The notes under the pieces: generated by a model
Database searches by the model: none
What the model saw: only the letters and a program-made list of their open reading frames with translations
What the model was told of the DNA's origin: nothing
Translations under genes and position numbers: made by a program
Shown here: positions 37,388 through 47,617 of the stretch, piece after piece
Numbering within the stretch: position 1 is the first letter of the stretch
Layout: each line of letters starts with the position of its first letter
Assembly: GCA_947427285.1 (NCBI GenBank)
Contig: CANEHE010000002.1
Location: 104,506 to 168,505, forward strand
Length of the DNA: 64,000 bases
DNA from: an uncultured Porphyromonadaceae bacterium
Lineage (GTDB): Bacteria > Bacteroidota > Bacteroidia > Bacteroidales > Muribaculaceae
Direction of reading: 5' to 3'

Positions 37388-37411
37388 GAATTTTAAACAG
37401 CTTCTTAACAG

Positions 37412-38329
37412 TCAGATTATTCCGCGGATTTCAGAGAGAGAAGTCACAGAATGACGACTGCACCAGTCGGTGATCTCATCAATGACACGCGTTGTGACAT
37501 CGGGATAAACAAAATTAGCTGTTCCTATTTCAATGGCAGAGGCTCCAGCCATTATAAATTCAAGGGCATCCCGTCCGTTCATTATACCGCCCAGCCCTAT
37601 TACCGGTATTTTAACGGCTTTTGCAACCTGCCATACCATCCGTACAGCAATCGGCCTAATACATGGGCCCGACAAACCACCTGTGATGGTGCTGAGCACC
37701 GGACGTCGCTTTTCCACGTCTATGGCCATGCCAAGAAATGTATTGACAAGCGAAAGGGAATCAGCTCCCGATGCTTCTGCGGCACAGGCTATCTCTGTTA
37801 TATCGGTAACGTTAGGGGATAACTTTACAATAAGATGGCGGTTCCACGCTGCACGCGCGGTACTTGTAATAAGTTCTGCGCCATGACAGGTAGTGCCAAA
37901 TGCCATTCCCCCCTGTTTTACATTGGGACAGGAAATATTTATTTCAACAGCAACCACTTTAGGGAGTGAGGAAAGCCGACGACACACTTCCGCATAATCC
38001 TCTGGCGACGATCCGCTGACATTCACTATAATCGGTGTGTCGTAATCTTTGATTTGGGGATATATGTTTTCCACAAAGAAATCCACTCCTTTATTCTGAA
38101 GACCGACGGCATTAAGCATTCCGGAAGGAGTCTCTGCCATGCGTGGATATGGATTACCCTCTCTGGGTGAAAGAGTGGTTCCTTTTACGATTATCGCTCC
38201 AAGACGGTTTAAATCGACAATATCGGCAAATTCAGTGCCGTAGCCGAATGTACCGGATGCGGACATTACCGGGTTGGCGATTGTCAGGCCGCGACCAAGA
38301 TTGCATGCGAGATTTACATTGTCTGCCAT
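37412..38329 (-). CDS. pyrD: Dihydroorotate dehydrogenase, class 1B catalytic subunit
   Basis: 305 residues, FMN TIM-barrel that oxidises dihydroorotate to orotate in pyrimidine synthesis. Visible: SASGTFGYG, VKGTT, NAVGLQNKG, the catalytic Cys motif NISCPNVKQGG (C134), and GLGGIMNGRDALEFIMAGAS for phosphate binding. The Cys base and the adjacent pyrK identify class 1B, which uses NAD+ through PyrK. The start overlaps the pyrK stop by 16 bases. Confidence 0.97.
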   Translation of the reverse strand: MADNVNLACNLGRGLTIANPVMSASGTFGYGTEFADIVDLNRLGAIIVKGTTLSPREGNPYPRMAETPSGMLNAVGLQNKGVDFFVENIYPQIKDYDTPIIVNVSGSSPEDYAEVCRRLSSLPKVVAVEINISCPNVKQGGMAFGTTCHGAELITSTARAAWNRHLIVKLSPNVTDITEIACAAEASGADSLSLVNTFLGMAIDVEKRRPVLSTITGGLSGPCIRPIAVRMVWQVAKAVKIPVIGLGGIMNGRDALEFIMAGASAIEIGTANFVYPDVTTRVIDEITDWCSRHSVTSLSEIRGII

Positions 38330-39102
38330 TTGAGTTCTTTTATATTGAATACAGGTCCTTCCTTACATACACATACATTTCCGTGACGGGTATCTTCTAC
38401 ACAACATAGACATGCACCGAGTCCGCATGCCATGACGTTTTCAAGGCTGACCTGACATGATATTTCTTTTTTCAAGGCTTCGCCTGCCACGGCTTTCATC
38501 ATCGGCAAAGGACCGCAGCAATATATGGAGTCCCATTGTCGCTGTAAGGCCGAATGCTCTGTGACAAGTCCTCGTTCACCGGCAGAGCCATCGTTGGTAG
38601 CGATGTTTACTTCTCCTAATTCGGAAAGTTTTTCGGTAAGTATGAGACGGTCGGCAGATACCGCACCAAGCAGCATGGTTGGAGTGATCCCCGCCTTTTT
38701 CATTTGTTTTGCGAGAAATAACATCGGGGCAATTCCGACACCTCCAGCCACCAGAAGTGGCGATTTGATCGAAGAATCGAAAGAAAACCCATTGCCAAGA
38801 GGCAGAAGTATATTGAATTGCTCTCCGGAATTTGCATTACAAAGAGTATGAGTGGCCGCACCGGCATCTTTTACAAAGAGTGTAAGTGTCAGAGTATCAG
38901 TACAGACATCACATATCGAGATGGGGCGTCGTAGAAATGTGGAATGCGATTGAGGCACATGTATATTGACAAATTGGCCGGCAGATACCTGTCTAAGGGC
39001 ATTTCCTCCTCTCACCGGATCGACCGGGGTGAGACGTAACATGGCGTCCCCAGCTCCAGTGGGATGGATATCGGTAAGTGTGAAATCTAAAAGATATTTC
39101 AT
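38314..39102 (-). CDS. pyrK: Dihydroorotate dehydrogenase electron-transfer subunit
   Basis: 262 residues. Binds FAD and a [2Fe-2S] cluster and passes electrons from PyrD to NAD+. Visible: FAD motif RRPISICDV, nucleotide motif LLVAGGVGIAPMLFLA, and the cluster cysteines in ACGLGACLCCVED plus VCVC further on. It overlaps pyrD by 16 bases and follows the MerR gene by 36 bases, so the four minus-strand genes from the M23 peptidase to pyrD are probably one transcript. Confidence 0.95.
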   Translation of the reverse strand: MKYLLDFTLTDIHPTGAGDAMLRLTPVDPVRGGNALRQVSAGQFVNIHVPQSHSTFLRRPISICDVCTDTLTLTLFVKDAGAATHTLCNANSGEQFNILLPLGNGFSFDSSIKSPLLVAGGVGIAPMLFLAKQMKKAGITPTMLLGAVSADRLILTEKLSELGEVNIATNDGSAGERGLVTEHSALQRQWDSIYCCGPLPMMKAVAGEALKKEISCQVSLENVMACGLGACLCCVEDTRHGNVCVCKEGPVFNIKELKWQTM

Positions 39103-39138
39103 ATTCCAAATAGATTTGTCTGATTTGATTATGGAAAC

Positions 39139-39495
39139 TCAAGAAGGAAATCTGCTATTCTGCTCTCTTTTTGAGAAAGCCTTCAATAGTTGCTTCATCT
39201 CTTGCTTCACATTATCGAGACGGTTGATGATTTCCATTTCATGACTGATGTTTCCACGGTTTACCCTGAGTTGTTCTTTCGCAGCCTCAAGTTTAAGACC
39301 TTTCACCTTCACAAGATAGTGAATCATACGTAGCTTCTCTATATCTGCAGGGGTATAATGGCGTATATTGCTGAGACCACGTCGTGGGGCAATCTCAGGA
39401 AATTCCTTTTCCCAATACCGCAAGGCAGAAGGGGCCACTCCTACGATTTCTGCCACCTCCTGAATCCTATAAAATTGTTTTTCAATTGTTTCCAT
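39139..39495 (-). CDS. MerR-family transcriptional regulator
   Basis: 118 residues. The winged-helix N-terminus reads FYRIQEVAEIVGVAPSALRY then WEKEFPEIAP and IRHYTPADIEKL, the MerR pattern, followed by a helical dimerisation stretch (residues 75-110). No effector-binding domain or metal-binding cysteines follow, so the signal it senses is unknown. This short type is common in Bacteroidota next to M23 peptidases. Gap of 18 bases to the M23 gene. Confidence 0.9.
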   Translation of the reverse strand: METIEKQFYRIQEVAEIVGVAPSALRYWEKEFPEIAPRRGLSNIRHYTPADIEKLRMIHYLVKVKGLKLEAAKEQLRVNRGNISHEMEIINRLDNVKQEMKQLLKAFSKREQNSRFPS

Positions 39496-39513
39496 GACTT
39501 CCGGAGTGTGAGT

Positions 39514-40479
39514 TCAATCCATTACGTGTCCGGCATTTTCGGCCATACGTATCATTTGGTCGTAGACTTCAGGTGTGATGTCCATAAAGTAATAATTGAT
39601 GGGATTCTGTGGTTCGTCCTTGAAGCGGACCTCATAATGAAGATGCGGCCCTGTAGATTTTCCAGTTGAACCGACTTCCCCTATTTTCTCTCCACGTCTG
39701 ACCATCTGTCCTTCCTTTACATCAATTTTTGAAAGATGTGCGTAGCGTGTAAGGTAATTGTAACTATGGTCAATATCAATGCAATTTCCATAACCCCCTT
39801 TCCAATCTGCTGTGCTGATCCGTCCGTCGGCTGTGGCATAGACCGCCGTACCGGCTTGCGCAGCGAAATCAAGACCCGCATGGAAAGCTGTAGCCCCGTA
39901 GACCGGATCCCGTCTGTATCCGTAACCTGAAGCCATTGTATAGTCTTCAAGACTTATCGGTAGTACCGAAGGAATGTGGTCGAGCTTATCCTGCTGATTG
40001 GAAGCCATCTTCCGAAGTTCATCGAAAGACAAAGACTGAGCATATAGACATCGGTCGAAATAATCGAGACGTCGGGTGAAGTCTGTAATAAGTTTAGCAT
40101 CCGGAAGTGACTGAAGTTCACGATAGCGTTGTTCGTTGTCAAGACCAGCGAAACGTTGTCCGCGGCTAAGCGGATCCATCTGCATCATCACACGGTAGAA
40201 GTTGTCATCGCGGCTGCGGATATTATCCATTACCTTCAGGGAGTTTTCCAGACGTCGGCTAAGAATGTTATATTGGGTTTTCAGTTGCCGGTTTTCCGAA
40301 CGCAGATTTTGTTCGGTAGGAGTATCATAGCATAAATACACAATCGTCAATACAGAAATGGCCATAACCATTCCAAGCAGGAATATTCTGCCCAGATTCG
40401 CGATTTTGCCCTTTAATGAGGGATAGACGCGTTCATAATTGTCTGTTTCCGGATTATAGCGGTAATATACTTGCTTCAC
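39514..40479 (-). CDS. Membrane-anchored M23 metallopeptidase
   Basis: 321 residues. One membrane helix at 31-50 places the rest in the periplasm; a coiled-coil-like segment runs about 55-95. The LytM domain occupies the C-terminal 150 residues and keeps the zinc ligands H200 and D204 (FHAGLDFA) and H279-x-H281 (GPHLHYEV), with H248 in RYAHLS, so it should be active. It likely cleaves peptidoglycan cross-links in growth or division. Divergent from alaS with overlapping promoters. Confidence 0.93.
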   Translation of the reverse strand: MKQVYYRYNPETDNYERVYPSLKGKIANLGRIFLLGMVMAISVLTIVYLCYDTPTEQNLRSENRQLKTQYNILSRRLENSLKVMDNIRSRDDNFYRVMMQMDPLSRGQRFAGLDNEQRYRELQSLPDAKLITDFTRRLDYFDRCLYAQSLSFDELRKMASNQQDKLDHIPSVLPISLEDYTMASGYGYRRDPVYGATAFHAGLDFAAQAGTAVYATADGRISTADWKGGYGNCIDIDHSYNYLTRYAHLSKIDVKEGQMVRRGEKIGEVGSTGKSTGPHLHYEVRFKDEPQNPINYYFMDITPEVYDQMIRMAENAGHVMD

Positions 40480-40516
40480 GATGTGCTTGCAACAGACCGG
40501 AGAATGCCTGTTTTAT

Positions 40517-40548
40517 GTTGCAAAATTACGGTTTTCTTGCTAAATTTG
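40517..40548 (+). promoter_or_regulatory. Promoter of alaS
   Basis: GTTG (40517-40520), a 20-base spacer and TAAATTTG (40541-40548). Predicted transcript start near 40555, leader about 50 bases. Its elements interleave with those of the opposite promoter. Confidence 0.7.
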
Positions 40549-40552
40549 CAAA
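40521..40552 (-). promoter_or_regulatory. Promoter of the M23-merR-pyrK-pyrD operon
   Basis: On the minus strand TTTG (40552-40549), 20 bases, TAATTTTG (40528-40521): a perfect match. It overlaps the alaS promoter almost completely. Confidence 0.75.
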
Positions 40553-40604
40553 TCATTTCGGTCCCAAGGATACGTTGTCCGGACCTTGCAAATAAAGCAA
40601 AACT

Positions 40605-43226
40605 ATGACATCTAAAGAGATACGAGAGGCATTTAAGAAGTTTTTTCAAGATAAGGGACATACTATCGTTGCATCTGCGCCGATGGTTGTGAAAGATGAT
40701 CCGACATTGATGTTTACCAACGCCGGCATGAATCAGTTCAAAGATATTATTCTCGGGAACCGTAAACCTGAGGCGGTTCGTGTGGCCGACAGTCAGAAAT
40801 GTCTTCGCGTCAGCGGAAAGCACAATGATCTTGAGGAAGTCGGGCACGACACATATCATCATACGATGTTTGAGATGCTTGGCAATTGGTCTTTCGGAGA
40901 TTATTTCAAGGCAGAAGCCATCGGATGGGCTTGGGAGTTTCTTACCGGTACTTTGAAACTTGATCCGACACGACTGTACGCCACTGTATTCGAAGGCGAT
41001 TCAGCAGACGGACTTGACCGGGACAATGAGGCAGCCGCGATCTGGGAAAAATATCTTCCTTCCGATCATATTATCAATGGAAATAAACATGATAACTTCT
41101 GGGAAATGGGAGATACCGGCCCATGTGGCCCATGTTCTGAAATTCATATCGATCTCCGGGATGAGGAAGAACGGAAGAAAGAGTCCGGAGCATGTCTCGT
41201 CAATAAGGACAATCCTCTTGTAATCGAGATCTGGAATCTTGTGTTTATGCAATATGAACGGAAGTCAGATGGAAGTCTTGTTCCACTTCCTTTCAAAGTT
41301 ATAGATACCGGAATGGGATTCGAACGCCTTTGCATGGCTATGCAGGGTAAGAAATCGAATTACGACACCGATGTGTTTACACCGCTCATTTCCGAGATTT
41401 CCAGACTTTCCGGAAAGGCTTATGGAAATGATCCCAGAACAGATGTAGCCATGCGGGTGGTCGCCGATCATGTCCGTACTATTGCTTTTGCCATCGCGGA
41501 TTCTCAGCTCCCATCGAATGCGAAAGCGGGATATGTGATACGCCGTATATTAAGGCGTGCGGTGCGCTATGCATATACGTTCCTTGATGCAAAGGAGCCA
41601 TTCATGCATTGCCTGGTCGATACACTTGTTGCACAGATGGGTGAGGCTTATCCGGAACTGAAGGCCCAGGACGCGCTCATCCGGAAAGTTATAAAAGAGG
41701 AGGAGGAATCGTTTCTACGTACATTGGCCAATGGCATAAAACTCCTTGATACAATGATTGAATCTGCCCGCAATGATCATCGCATGCAGATTGACGGAAA
41801 GGAGGCATTCACACTTTATGACACATACGGGTTTCCGCTTGATCTAACTGAGTTGATACTACGTGAGAATGGTCTTACACTCGACCATGAGGGTTTTGAT
41901 ATCGAAATGGCCCGACAGAAGGACAGAGCACGTAATGCAGCTGTCGTGGAGACAGGAGATTGGACAGTAATTTCCGATGAACCACAAGTTTTTGTGGGTT
42001 ATGACCAAACCGAATCAGAGGTTCGAATCACCCGATGGAGAAAAGTAAGGCATAAGAACAAGGAGTTTTATCAGATTATACTCGACCGTACCCCCTTTTA
42101 CGCTGAAATGGGTGGTCAGACAGGCGATAAGGGATGGCTTATAGATTCCGAAGGAAACAAAACGGAAGTATTTGATACCAAGCGGGAGAATAACATAGGT
42201 GTACATCTCTCCTTAAGTCTGCCGAAGAATCCGGAAGGTCGTTTTACAGCACGAATCGATACGGAATCGAGAAAAGCAATATCTGCTAATCATTCAGCGA
42301 CCCATTTGATTCATGAAGCTTTGCGTGAAGTACTTGGCACCCATGTAGAGCAGAAAGGATCTTATGTAGGGCCGGAAATGCTACGCTTTGATTTTTCTCA
42401 TTTTCAGAAAGTAACGCCGGAAGAACTACGCAAGGTAGAACATCTCGTCAACTCGCGTATCCGAGAGGCATTGCCAATTGATGAACACCGCAACATCCCG
42501 ATACAAGAAGCTAAAGAAATGGGAGCTATGGCTTTATTTGGCGAAAAATACGGAGATAAAGTCAGAGTGGTGCGTTTCGGTTCATCTGTTGAGCTTTGTG
42601 GCGGCACACATGTGGCCAATACAGGCAATATCGGTATGGTCCGGATCACAAGTGAAAGTTCGGTAGCTGCAGGGATAAGACGCATCGAGGCTCTCAGTGG
42701 CTCCGCTGTTGAGAACATGTTGGACAATCTGCAGGACACTATGCGTGATGTAGCAAATTTCCTCGGTAATGCTTCTGATGTACGGATTGCCGTGCAAAAA
42801 GCCATCAAAGAGAATACTGATCTGAAGCATCAGGTTGAAGGATTTTTTGAAGAGAGAGTACGCAACATCACTGCGGATATTCTTGAAAAAGCGAAAATCA
42901 TAAAAGGAATCAAGATCTGTTCCGTAAACGGTGTCATGCTTCCCGATGTAGTGAAAAATGTGGCGTTTGGAGTTCGCAGAAGTTCTCCGGAACATACGGT
43001 GTTTATTGGAGGAACCGTGGCAGGAGATAAACCATTGCTTACTCTGGCCATTTCAGACGATCTGGTAAAAGAGGGTTATAACGCCTCTAAAATTATCCGG
43101 GAGGCTGCGAAAGCAATCAAAGGAGGCGGTGGTGGCCAGCCGTTCTTTGCTCAGGCAGGTGGTAAGGATGCTTCCGGACTTTCTGCTGCTGCCGACACAA
43201 TATCAGCCCTTCTTGATCTGAAATAA
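40605..43226 (+). CDS. alaS: Alanyl-tRNA synthetase
   Basis: 873 residues, normal length. The class II core is at the N-terminus ([16 protein letters not shown] [34 protein letters not shown] split by eye; [18 protein letters not shown]). The editing domain carries the zinc ligands in HSATHLIH (about residue 563) and CGGTH (about 665). The C-terminal DHHA1-like end has [16 protein letters not shown]. Charges tRNA-Ala and clears Ser/Gly mischarging. Start ATG 40605. Confidence 0.98.
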   Translation: MTSKEIREAFKKFFQDKGHTIVASAPMVVKDDPTLMFTNAGMNQFKDIILGNRKPEAVRVADSQKCLRVSGKHNDLEEVGHDTYHHTMFEMLGNWSFGDYFKAEAIGWAWEFLTGTLKLDPTRLYATVFEGDSADGLDRDNEAAAIWEKYLPSDHIINGNKHDNFWEMGDTGPCGPCSEIHIDLRDEEERKKESGACLVNKDNPLVIEIWNLVFMQYERKSDGSLVPLPFKVIDTGMGFERLCMAMQGKKSNYDTDVFTPLISEISRLSGKAYGNDPRTDVAMRVVADHVRTIAFAIADSQLPSNAKAGYVIRRILRRAVRYAYTFLDAKEPFMHCLVDTLVAQMGEAYPELKAQDALIRKVIKEEEESFLRTLANGIKLLDTMIESARNDHRMQIDGKEAFTLYDTYGFPLDLTELILRENGLTLDHEGFDIEMARQKDRARNAAVVETGDWTVISDEPQVFVGYDQTESEVRITRWRKVRHKNKEFYQIILDRTPFYAEMGGQTGDKGWLIDSEGNKTEVFDTKRENNIGVHLSLSLPKNPEGRFTARIDTESRKAISANHSATHLIHEALREVLGTHVEQKGSYVGPEMLRFDFSHFQKVTPEELRKVEHLVNSRIREALPIDEHRNIPIQEAKEMGAMALFGEKYGDKVRVVRFGSSVELCGGTHVANTGNIGMVRITSESSVAAGIRRIEALSGSAVENMLDNLQDTMRDVANFLGNASDVRIAVQKAIKENTDLKHQVEGFFEERVRNITADILEKAKIIKGIKICSVNGVMLPDVVKNVAFGVRRSSPEHTVFIGGTVAGDKPLLTLAISDDLVKEGYNASKIIREAAKAIKGGGGGQPFFAQAGGKDASGLSAAADTISALLDLK

Positions 43227-43271
43227 GATCAATGCGATGAACGCATTGTAGTCAATTTTATAATAAAAGTA

Positions 43272-43310
43272 GCGTGGGATTTCCAATTAATGTCTCTGGA
43301 AATCCCACGC
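43272..43310. terminator. Bidirectional terminator between alaS and the MlaF-like gene
   Basis: A perfect 14-bp stem (GCGTGGGATTTCCA at 43272-43285 with 43297-43310) and an 11-base loop starting ATTAAT, followed by CACTTTTT on the plus strand. Confidence 0.8.
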
Positions 43311-43335
43311 CACTTTTTACTTGACGATTGAAACC

Positions 43336-44106
43336 TTAAGCCTCGTATTCCCGTTCAAGAAATTTTTTCACTTCCTGAAAAAGTTTTGAGGCAAATACAA
43401 AGTCATTCAGCGATTGTGATGTAGAACGGAAGATAGTCTGGTCGTTGCCTGTCCAGTCGCAATGTCCCTTGTTGATAAAAACAATATTCTCACCGATTCC
43501 CAATACGGAATTCATGTCGTGGGTGTTTATCACCGTTGTGATTCCATATTCGTGGGTTATATCGCTGAGAAGATTGTCTATTAGAATTGATGTTTTCGGA
43601 TCAAGCCCGGAGTTCGGCTCATCACAGAAGAGATAACGCGGATTAAGTGCGATGGCACGGGCTATGGCCACCCGTTTCTGCATGCCGCCTGAAATTTCAG
43701 AGGGATATTTGTCATCGGCGTTTTCAAGTCCAACCCTTCCGATGCAGAAGCGGGCACGCTCGATCTGTTCCTTCCGGGAAAGAGGGGAGAACATCTTGAG
43801 AGGGAACATTACATTGCCCAGAACGGTCTCATTGTCGAATAAAGCGGATCCCTGAAACAGCATTCCTATTTCGGTACGGAGCTGACGACGTTGTTTTGCA
43901 TCCATTTGCCGGAAAGAACGTCCGTCATAGAAAATCTCGCCTTCTTCCGGAGACAGAAGCCCTATGAGGCATTTCATAAAGACAGTCTTGCCTGAACCGC
44001 TCTGACCGATTATCAGATTGGTCTTCCCTGTCTCGAATCTGGTCGAGATATCAAACAATACCTGTTGGCCGTCAAACCATTTGCTGACGTTTCTGGCTTC
44101 AATCAT
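43336..44106 (-). CDS. mlaF: MlaF-type ABC transporter ATPase
   Basis: 256 residues. Walker A IIGQSGSGKTVF, signature EISGGMQKRVAIARA, Walker B YLFCDEPNSGLDPKTS; the SGGMQKR form is characteristic of the MlaF/Ttg2A lipid-transport ATPases. It powers phospholipid movement between inner and outer membranes together with the permease just upstream (the two genes overlap by one base). Whether it supports retrograde or anterograde transport here cannot be told. Confidence 0.92.
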   Translation of the reverse strand: MIEARNVSKWFDGQQVLFDISTRFETGKTNLIIGQSGSGKTVFMKCLIGLLSPEEGEIFYDGRSFRQMDAKQRRQLRTEIGMLFQGSALFDNETVLGNVMFPLKMFSPLSRKEQIERARFCIGRVGLENADDKYPSEISGGMQKRVAIARAIALNPRYLFCDEPNSGLDPKTSILIDNLLSDITHEYGITTVINTHDMNSVLGIGENIVFINKGHCDWTGNDQTIFRSTSQSLNDFVFASKLFQEVKKFLEREYEA

Positions 44107-44852
44107 TATTGCAATAAAAGTTTTGTTAGCACTACATCGGCAAGGAGAATAAGTATTGAACTTGAGACCACAGCATTGGTACTTGCCTTTCCGACTTCAA
44201 GTGCTCCACCTTGTACATAATAGCCGTAATAAGCTGCCACGCTTGTGATGATAAAGGCGAAGAAATAGGTCTTTATGATGCCATACCATACATACCATTC
44301 ATTAAAGAATGACTGGATGCCATATACATAATTCTCAACAGACAGCATAGTTGTAAATTCCGCTATGCACCATCCTCCGACCAATCCCATAAACATTGAG
44401 AGTACACAGAGCACCGGCACGAAAAGAACAAATCCCACTATTTTGGGAAGAACAATGAAATTGGCCGAGTTTATACCCATAATATCAAGCGCATCAATCT
44501 GTTCGGTTACTCTCATTGTCCCTATTTCTGAAGCGATATTGCTTCCTACTTTTCCTGCCAGAATAAGAGACATTATTGATGATGAAAACTCAAGCAGAAG
44601 TATCTCTCTGGTAGCCAATCCTGTTGAATAGGATGGGATCAAAGGACTTACAATGTTGATAGTCATCTGGATTGTGATAACCGCACCTATAAAAATTGAG
44701 ATGATTATGACAAGAGGGATAGAGTCGACACCAAGTTTGCTCACTTCATTGATAGTATTGCGTCCGAATATTCCCCATTTATCGGGGAAACGGAATACCT
44801 GGGCCATGAAAGAGCAATAGCGTCCGAATGATTTTATGGAAGATATGATCAT
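44106..44852 (-). CDS. mlaE: MlaE-type ABC transporter permease
   Basis: 248 residues with five to six membrane helices. Family motifs: IPLVIIISIFIGAVITIQ, LVLPKIVGF-like IVLPKIVGFVLFVPVL, GTMRVTEQIDALDIMGIN and the C-terminal VSSSILILLADVVLTKLLL. The GTMRVTEQIDAL loop is the ATPase-coupling helix of MlaE. No MCE-domain substrate-binding gene (mlaD) follows: the next gene downstream is the convergent alaS. Confidence 0.93.
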   Translation of the reverse strand: MIISSIKSFGRYCSFMAQVFRFPDKWGIFGRNTINEVSKLGVDSIPLVIIISIFIGAVITIQMTINIVSPLIPSYSTGLATREILLLEFSSSIMSLILAGKVGSNIASEIGTMRVTEQIDALDIMGINSANFIVLPKIVGFVLFVPVLCVLSMFMGLVGGWCIAEFTTMLSVENYVYGIQSFFNEWYVWYGIIKTYFFAFIITSVAAYYGYYVQGGALEVGKASTNAVVSSSILILLADVVLTKLLLQ

Positions 44853-44883
44853 TTGCAGAGGTCTCGGAAATTGAAATTACAGG

Positions 44884-44891
44884 CAAAATTA
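44884..44891 (-). promoter_or_regulatory. -7 box of mlaEF
   Basis: Minus strand TAATTTTG; no -33 TTTG at the right place. Expected leader about 25 bases. Confidence 0.5.
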
Positions 44892-44960
44892 ACAAAAAAT
44901 ATGTAATGCCTGATGCTTGATGATGATTTCTTGTGGTGAAAAATGATGCCTGGGGTAGAA

Positions 44961-44993
44961 AAGCGGCCTTACGGGACAAGCCGAAGGCCGCTT
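44961..44993 (-). terminator. Terminator after glgP
   Basis: A 10-bp perfect stem (AAGCGGCCTT with AAGGCCGCTT, 44961-44970 and 44984-44993) followed on the minus strand by TTTTC, 33 bases after the glgP stop. Confidence 0.7.
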
Positions 44994-45025
44994 TGAATAC
45001 GATTTGTCACCGAATGACTGATAGA

Positions 45026-47590
45026 TCAGAACCACCGTACGTATGCGAAATCCTGACGATGCGGAAGATCCTTGTTGTTGGGATACATGCGGAATGAGAA
45101 ATTGAATATTCCCGCTTCATGAAGCCGTTCTTTCAATTCATATACACAGATGCCACCCTCTCGACTGATTATTTTCATCGGATAACGGCATACATATCGG
45201 TTCTCTCCATCTTCTTCACGGAACACCACTATCTCTACTCCGATGGCATCGCCAAGACCTTTCGTGTCAATTGTGCATTTTGCTTCGAAAGGTGTTCCTG
45301 TTCTTGGTTGTCCTGAGGTGGATTCATCTGTGAATGAACTTGAAAGCACTTGTATCTGATCCCACTTCCCGGCTACTTCTTCTTTCCATGCCACAATTTC
45401 CCGTGCTTTGGCAAAATCGTGGCTTTCAAGGCTACGGGCACGACGGGCCTCAGGTTCATAGAAGCGACTGATATAGTCATTGAGTTGTCTCTGCATGGTG
45501 AAATGCGGGGCAATATGCCCGATCGACCGTTTGATATACTGAATCCATTCCGGACTATACCCTTTTGAATTTTTTGCAAAATAAAGAGGGATTATCTCGT
45601 TCTCAAGCATGGAATATATGGTGGCCGCATCAAGCTTGTCCTGCTGGCTTTGATCTGCGAATGTGCGTTTGTCAGTCAAAGCCCATCCTGCTTCCTCATC
45701 AAACCGATATCCTTCATACCACCATCCGTCAAGTACTGAGAAATTGAGCACACCATTCATCTCGGCTTTCTCTCCTGATGTACCGGATGCTTCCAACGGA
45801 CGAGTCGGGGTATTGAGCCAGATGTCCACTCCAGTGACAAGGCGTTTGGCCACAATCATGTTGTAGTCTTCCAGAAAAATTATCTTGCCGAGGAATTGCG
45901 GCATTCTGGATATCTCGACAATACGCTTGATAAGTCCCTGACCGGCACCATCGGCTGGATGAGCCTTGCCCGAGAATACAAACTGCACCGGGAATTGGTC
46001 ATTGTTGACGATTTTTGAGAGTCTGTCAAGATCCGTGAAAAGAAGGTGAGCTCGTTTATATGTAGCGAAACGCCGGGCGAAGCCTATTATAAGAGCATCG
46101 GGATTAATTTTGTCTGCGATCTTCATCACTTCTGCCGGATCTCCCTGATTTTTTATCCATTTTTCCTTGAAATCCCGTTTTACGAAATTGATGAATTTGT
46201 GCTTCAGCAGTGTCCGCATCTGCCATACGGCATCGTCGGAAACATTGAAAATGCCTTTCCAGGCATCAGGATCGCTCTGATGTTCGAACACTTCGGGTCC
46301 CAGATTGTCAAGATAAAACTTTTTCCATTCCGAGGCTGCCCATGTCGGCATGTGGACTCCATTGGTGACATAACCCACATGACTCTCCTCCGGCGCATAT
46401 CCTTTCCATACACCGGCAAACATTTTCTTTGAGACTTCTCCATGCAACCAGCTTACACCATTGGCTTCCTGACAGGTATTAAGAGCAAAGACACTCATTG
46501 AGAAACGTTCATTAGTATCCGGATTTTCACGGCCCATATTCATGAGATCATTCCAGGATATACCGAGTTTGGCAGGATATTCACCAAGATATTTACCAAA
46601 GAGCGGTTCCTCAAAATAGTCATGCCCCGCAGGAACAGGTGTATGGACTGTGTATAGTGATGAAGCCCTTACGACTTCAAGGGCGACATTAAAAGGCAGT
46701 TTGTCTTTCTGAATATAGTCTACGAGACGCTGCAGATTCATAAGTGCCGCATGACCTTCATTGGCATGATACAAATCCGTGTGTATGCCGAGTTTGTCCA
46801 ACATCAATATTCCTCCGATGCCAAGCAGATATTCCTGTTTGATACGATTCTCCCAATCACCTCCATAGAGCTTATGGGTGATCTGACGGTCAAAATCAGA
46901 ATTCATATCGAAATCCGTATCCATAAGGTACAGTTTCATACGTCCTACATTGACACGCCAGATGTGAGAGTATACAATTCTACCCGGGAATGGAACTTCA
47001 AGCACCATCGGATGACCGTCTTCTCCCATAACCTGCTCTATAGGCAGACGGTCAAAGTTCTGAGGTTCGTAGTTAGCTATCTGCTGTCCATCGATTGCGA
47101 GGGCCTGAGAGAAATATCCGAACCTATAAAGGAATCCTACAGCCGTCATGTTGACCCGACTGTCGGAAGCCTGTTTTATGTAGTCTCCCGCAAGCACTCC
47201 GAGCCCTCCGGAATATATTTTGAGACAGTTGCAAAGTCCATATTCCATCGAGAAATACGCCACAGAAGGTATATCCTCCCGCATCGGTTGTTTCATGTAT
47301 TCGCGGAAAGATGCATAGACACCGCGCAGGCGTTCTACCAGTGCTTCATCAGCCTGTATCTCCTTTAATCTTTCATAGCTTATCTGCTGAAGAAGCATGA
47401 CAGGATTCTCACCTACCTTGCGCCATAAGTCCTCGTCAAGATCGCGAAAAAGGGATTTACCTTCGCTGTTCCATACCCACCAGAGATTTTTGGACATCTC
47501 CTCAAGTGGTTTGAGCTCTTTTGGAAGTTCGGCACGTACGGTAAGATTGCGCCAAACGGGTTGGTTGGAATTGCTTACTTGAAGTTTCAT
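45026..47590 (-). CDS. glgP: Alpha-glucan (glycogen) phosphorylase
   Basis: 854 residues, GT35. Releases glucose 1-phosphate from glycogen or maltodextrin. The N-terminal [10 protein letters not shown] and the motifs [17 protein letters not shown] and the PLP-site [20 protein letters not shown] (with its Lys) place it in the long-known bacterial/archaeal type of alpha-glucan phosphorylase, rather than the glycogen phosphorylase of muscle type. Follows glgA by 27 bases, giving a synthesis/degradation operon. Confidence 0.94.
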   Translation of the reverse strand: MKLQVSNSNQPVWRNLTVRAELPKELKPLEEMSKNLWWVWNSEGKSLFRDLDEDLWRKVGENPVMLLQQISYERLKEIQADEALVERLRGVYASFREYMKQPMREDIPSVAYFSMEYGLCNCLKIYSGGLGVLAGDYIKQASDSRVNMTAVGFLYRFGYFSQALAIDGQQIANYEPQNFDRLPIEQVMGEDGHPMVLEVPFPGRIVYSHIWRVNVGRMKLYLMDTDFDMNSDFDRQITHKLYGGDWENRIKQEYLLGIGGILMLDKLGIHTDLYHANEGHAALMNLQRLVDYIQKDKLPFNVALEVVRASSLYTVHTPVPAGHDYFEEPLFGKYLGEYPAKLGISWNDLMNMGRENPDTNERFSMSVFALNTCQEANGVSWLHGEVSKKMFAGVWKGYAPEESHVGYVTNGVHMPTWAASEWKKFYLDNLGPEVFEHQSDPDAWKGIFNVSDDAVWQMRTLLKHKFINFVKRDFKEKWIKNQGDPAEVMKIADKINPDALIIGFARRFATYKRAHLLFTDLDRLSKIVNNDQFPVQFVFSGKAHPADGAGQGLIKRIVEISRMPQFLGKIIFLEDYNMIVAKRLVTGVDIWLNTPTRPLEASGTSGEKAEMNGVLNFSVLDGWWYEGYRFDEEAGWALTDKRTFADQSQQDKLDAATIYSMLENEIIPLYFAKNSKGYSPEWIQYIKRSIGHIAPHFTMQRQLNDYISRFYEPEARRARSLESHDFAKAREIVAWKEEVAGKWDQIQVLSSSFTDESTSGQPRTGTPFEAKCTIDTKGLGDAIGVEIVVFREEDGENRYVCRYPMKIISREGGICVYELKERLHEAGIFNFSFRMYPNNKDLPHRQDFAYVRWF

Positions 47591-47617
47591 ATCTTTGTTG
47601 AATTATTTTCGTTTTGA

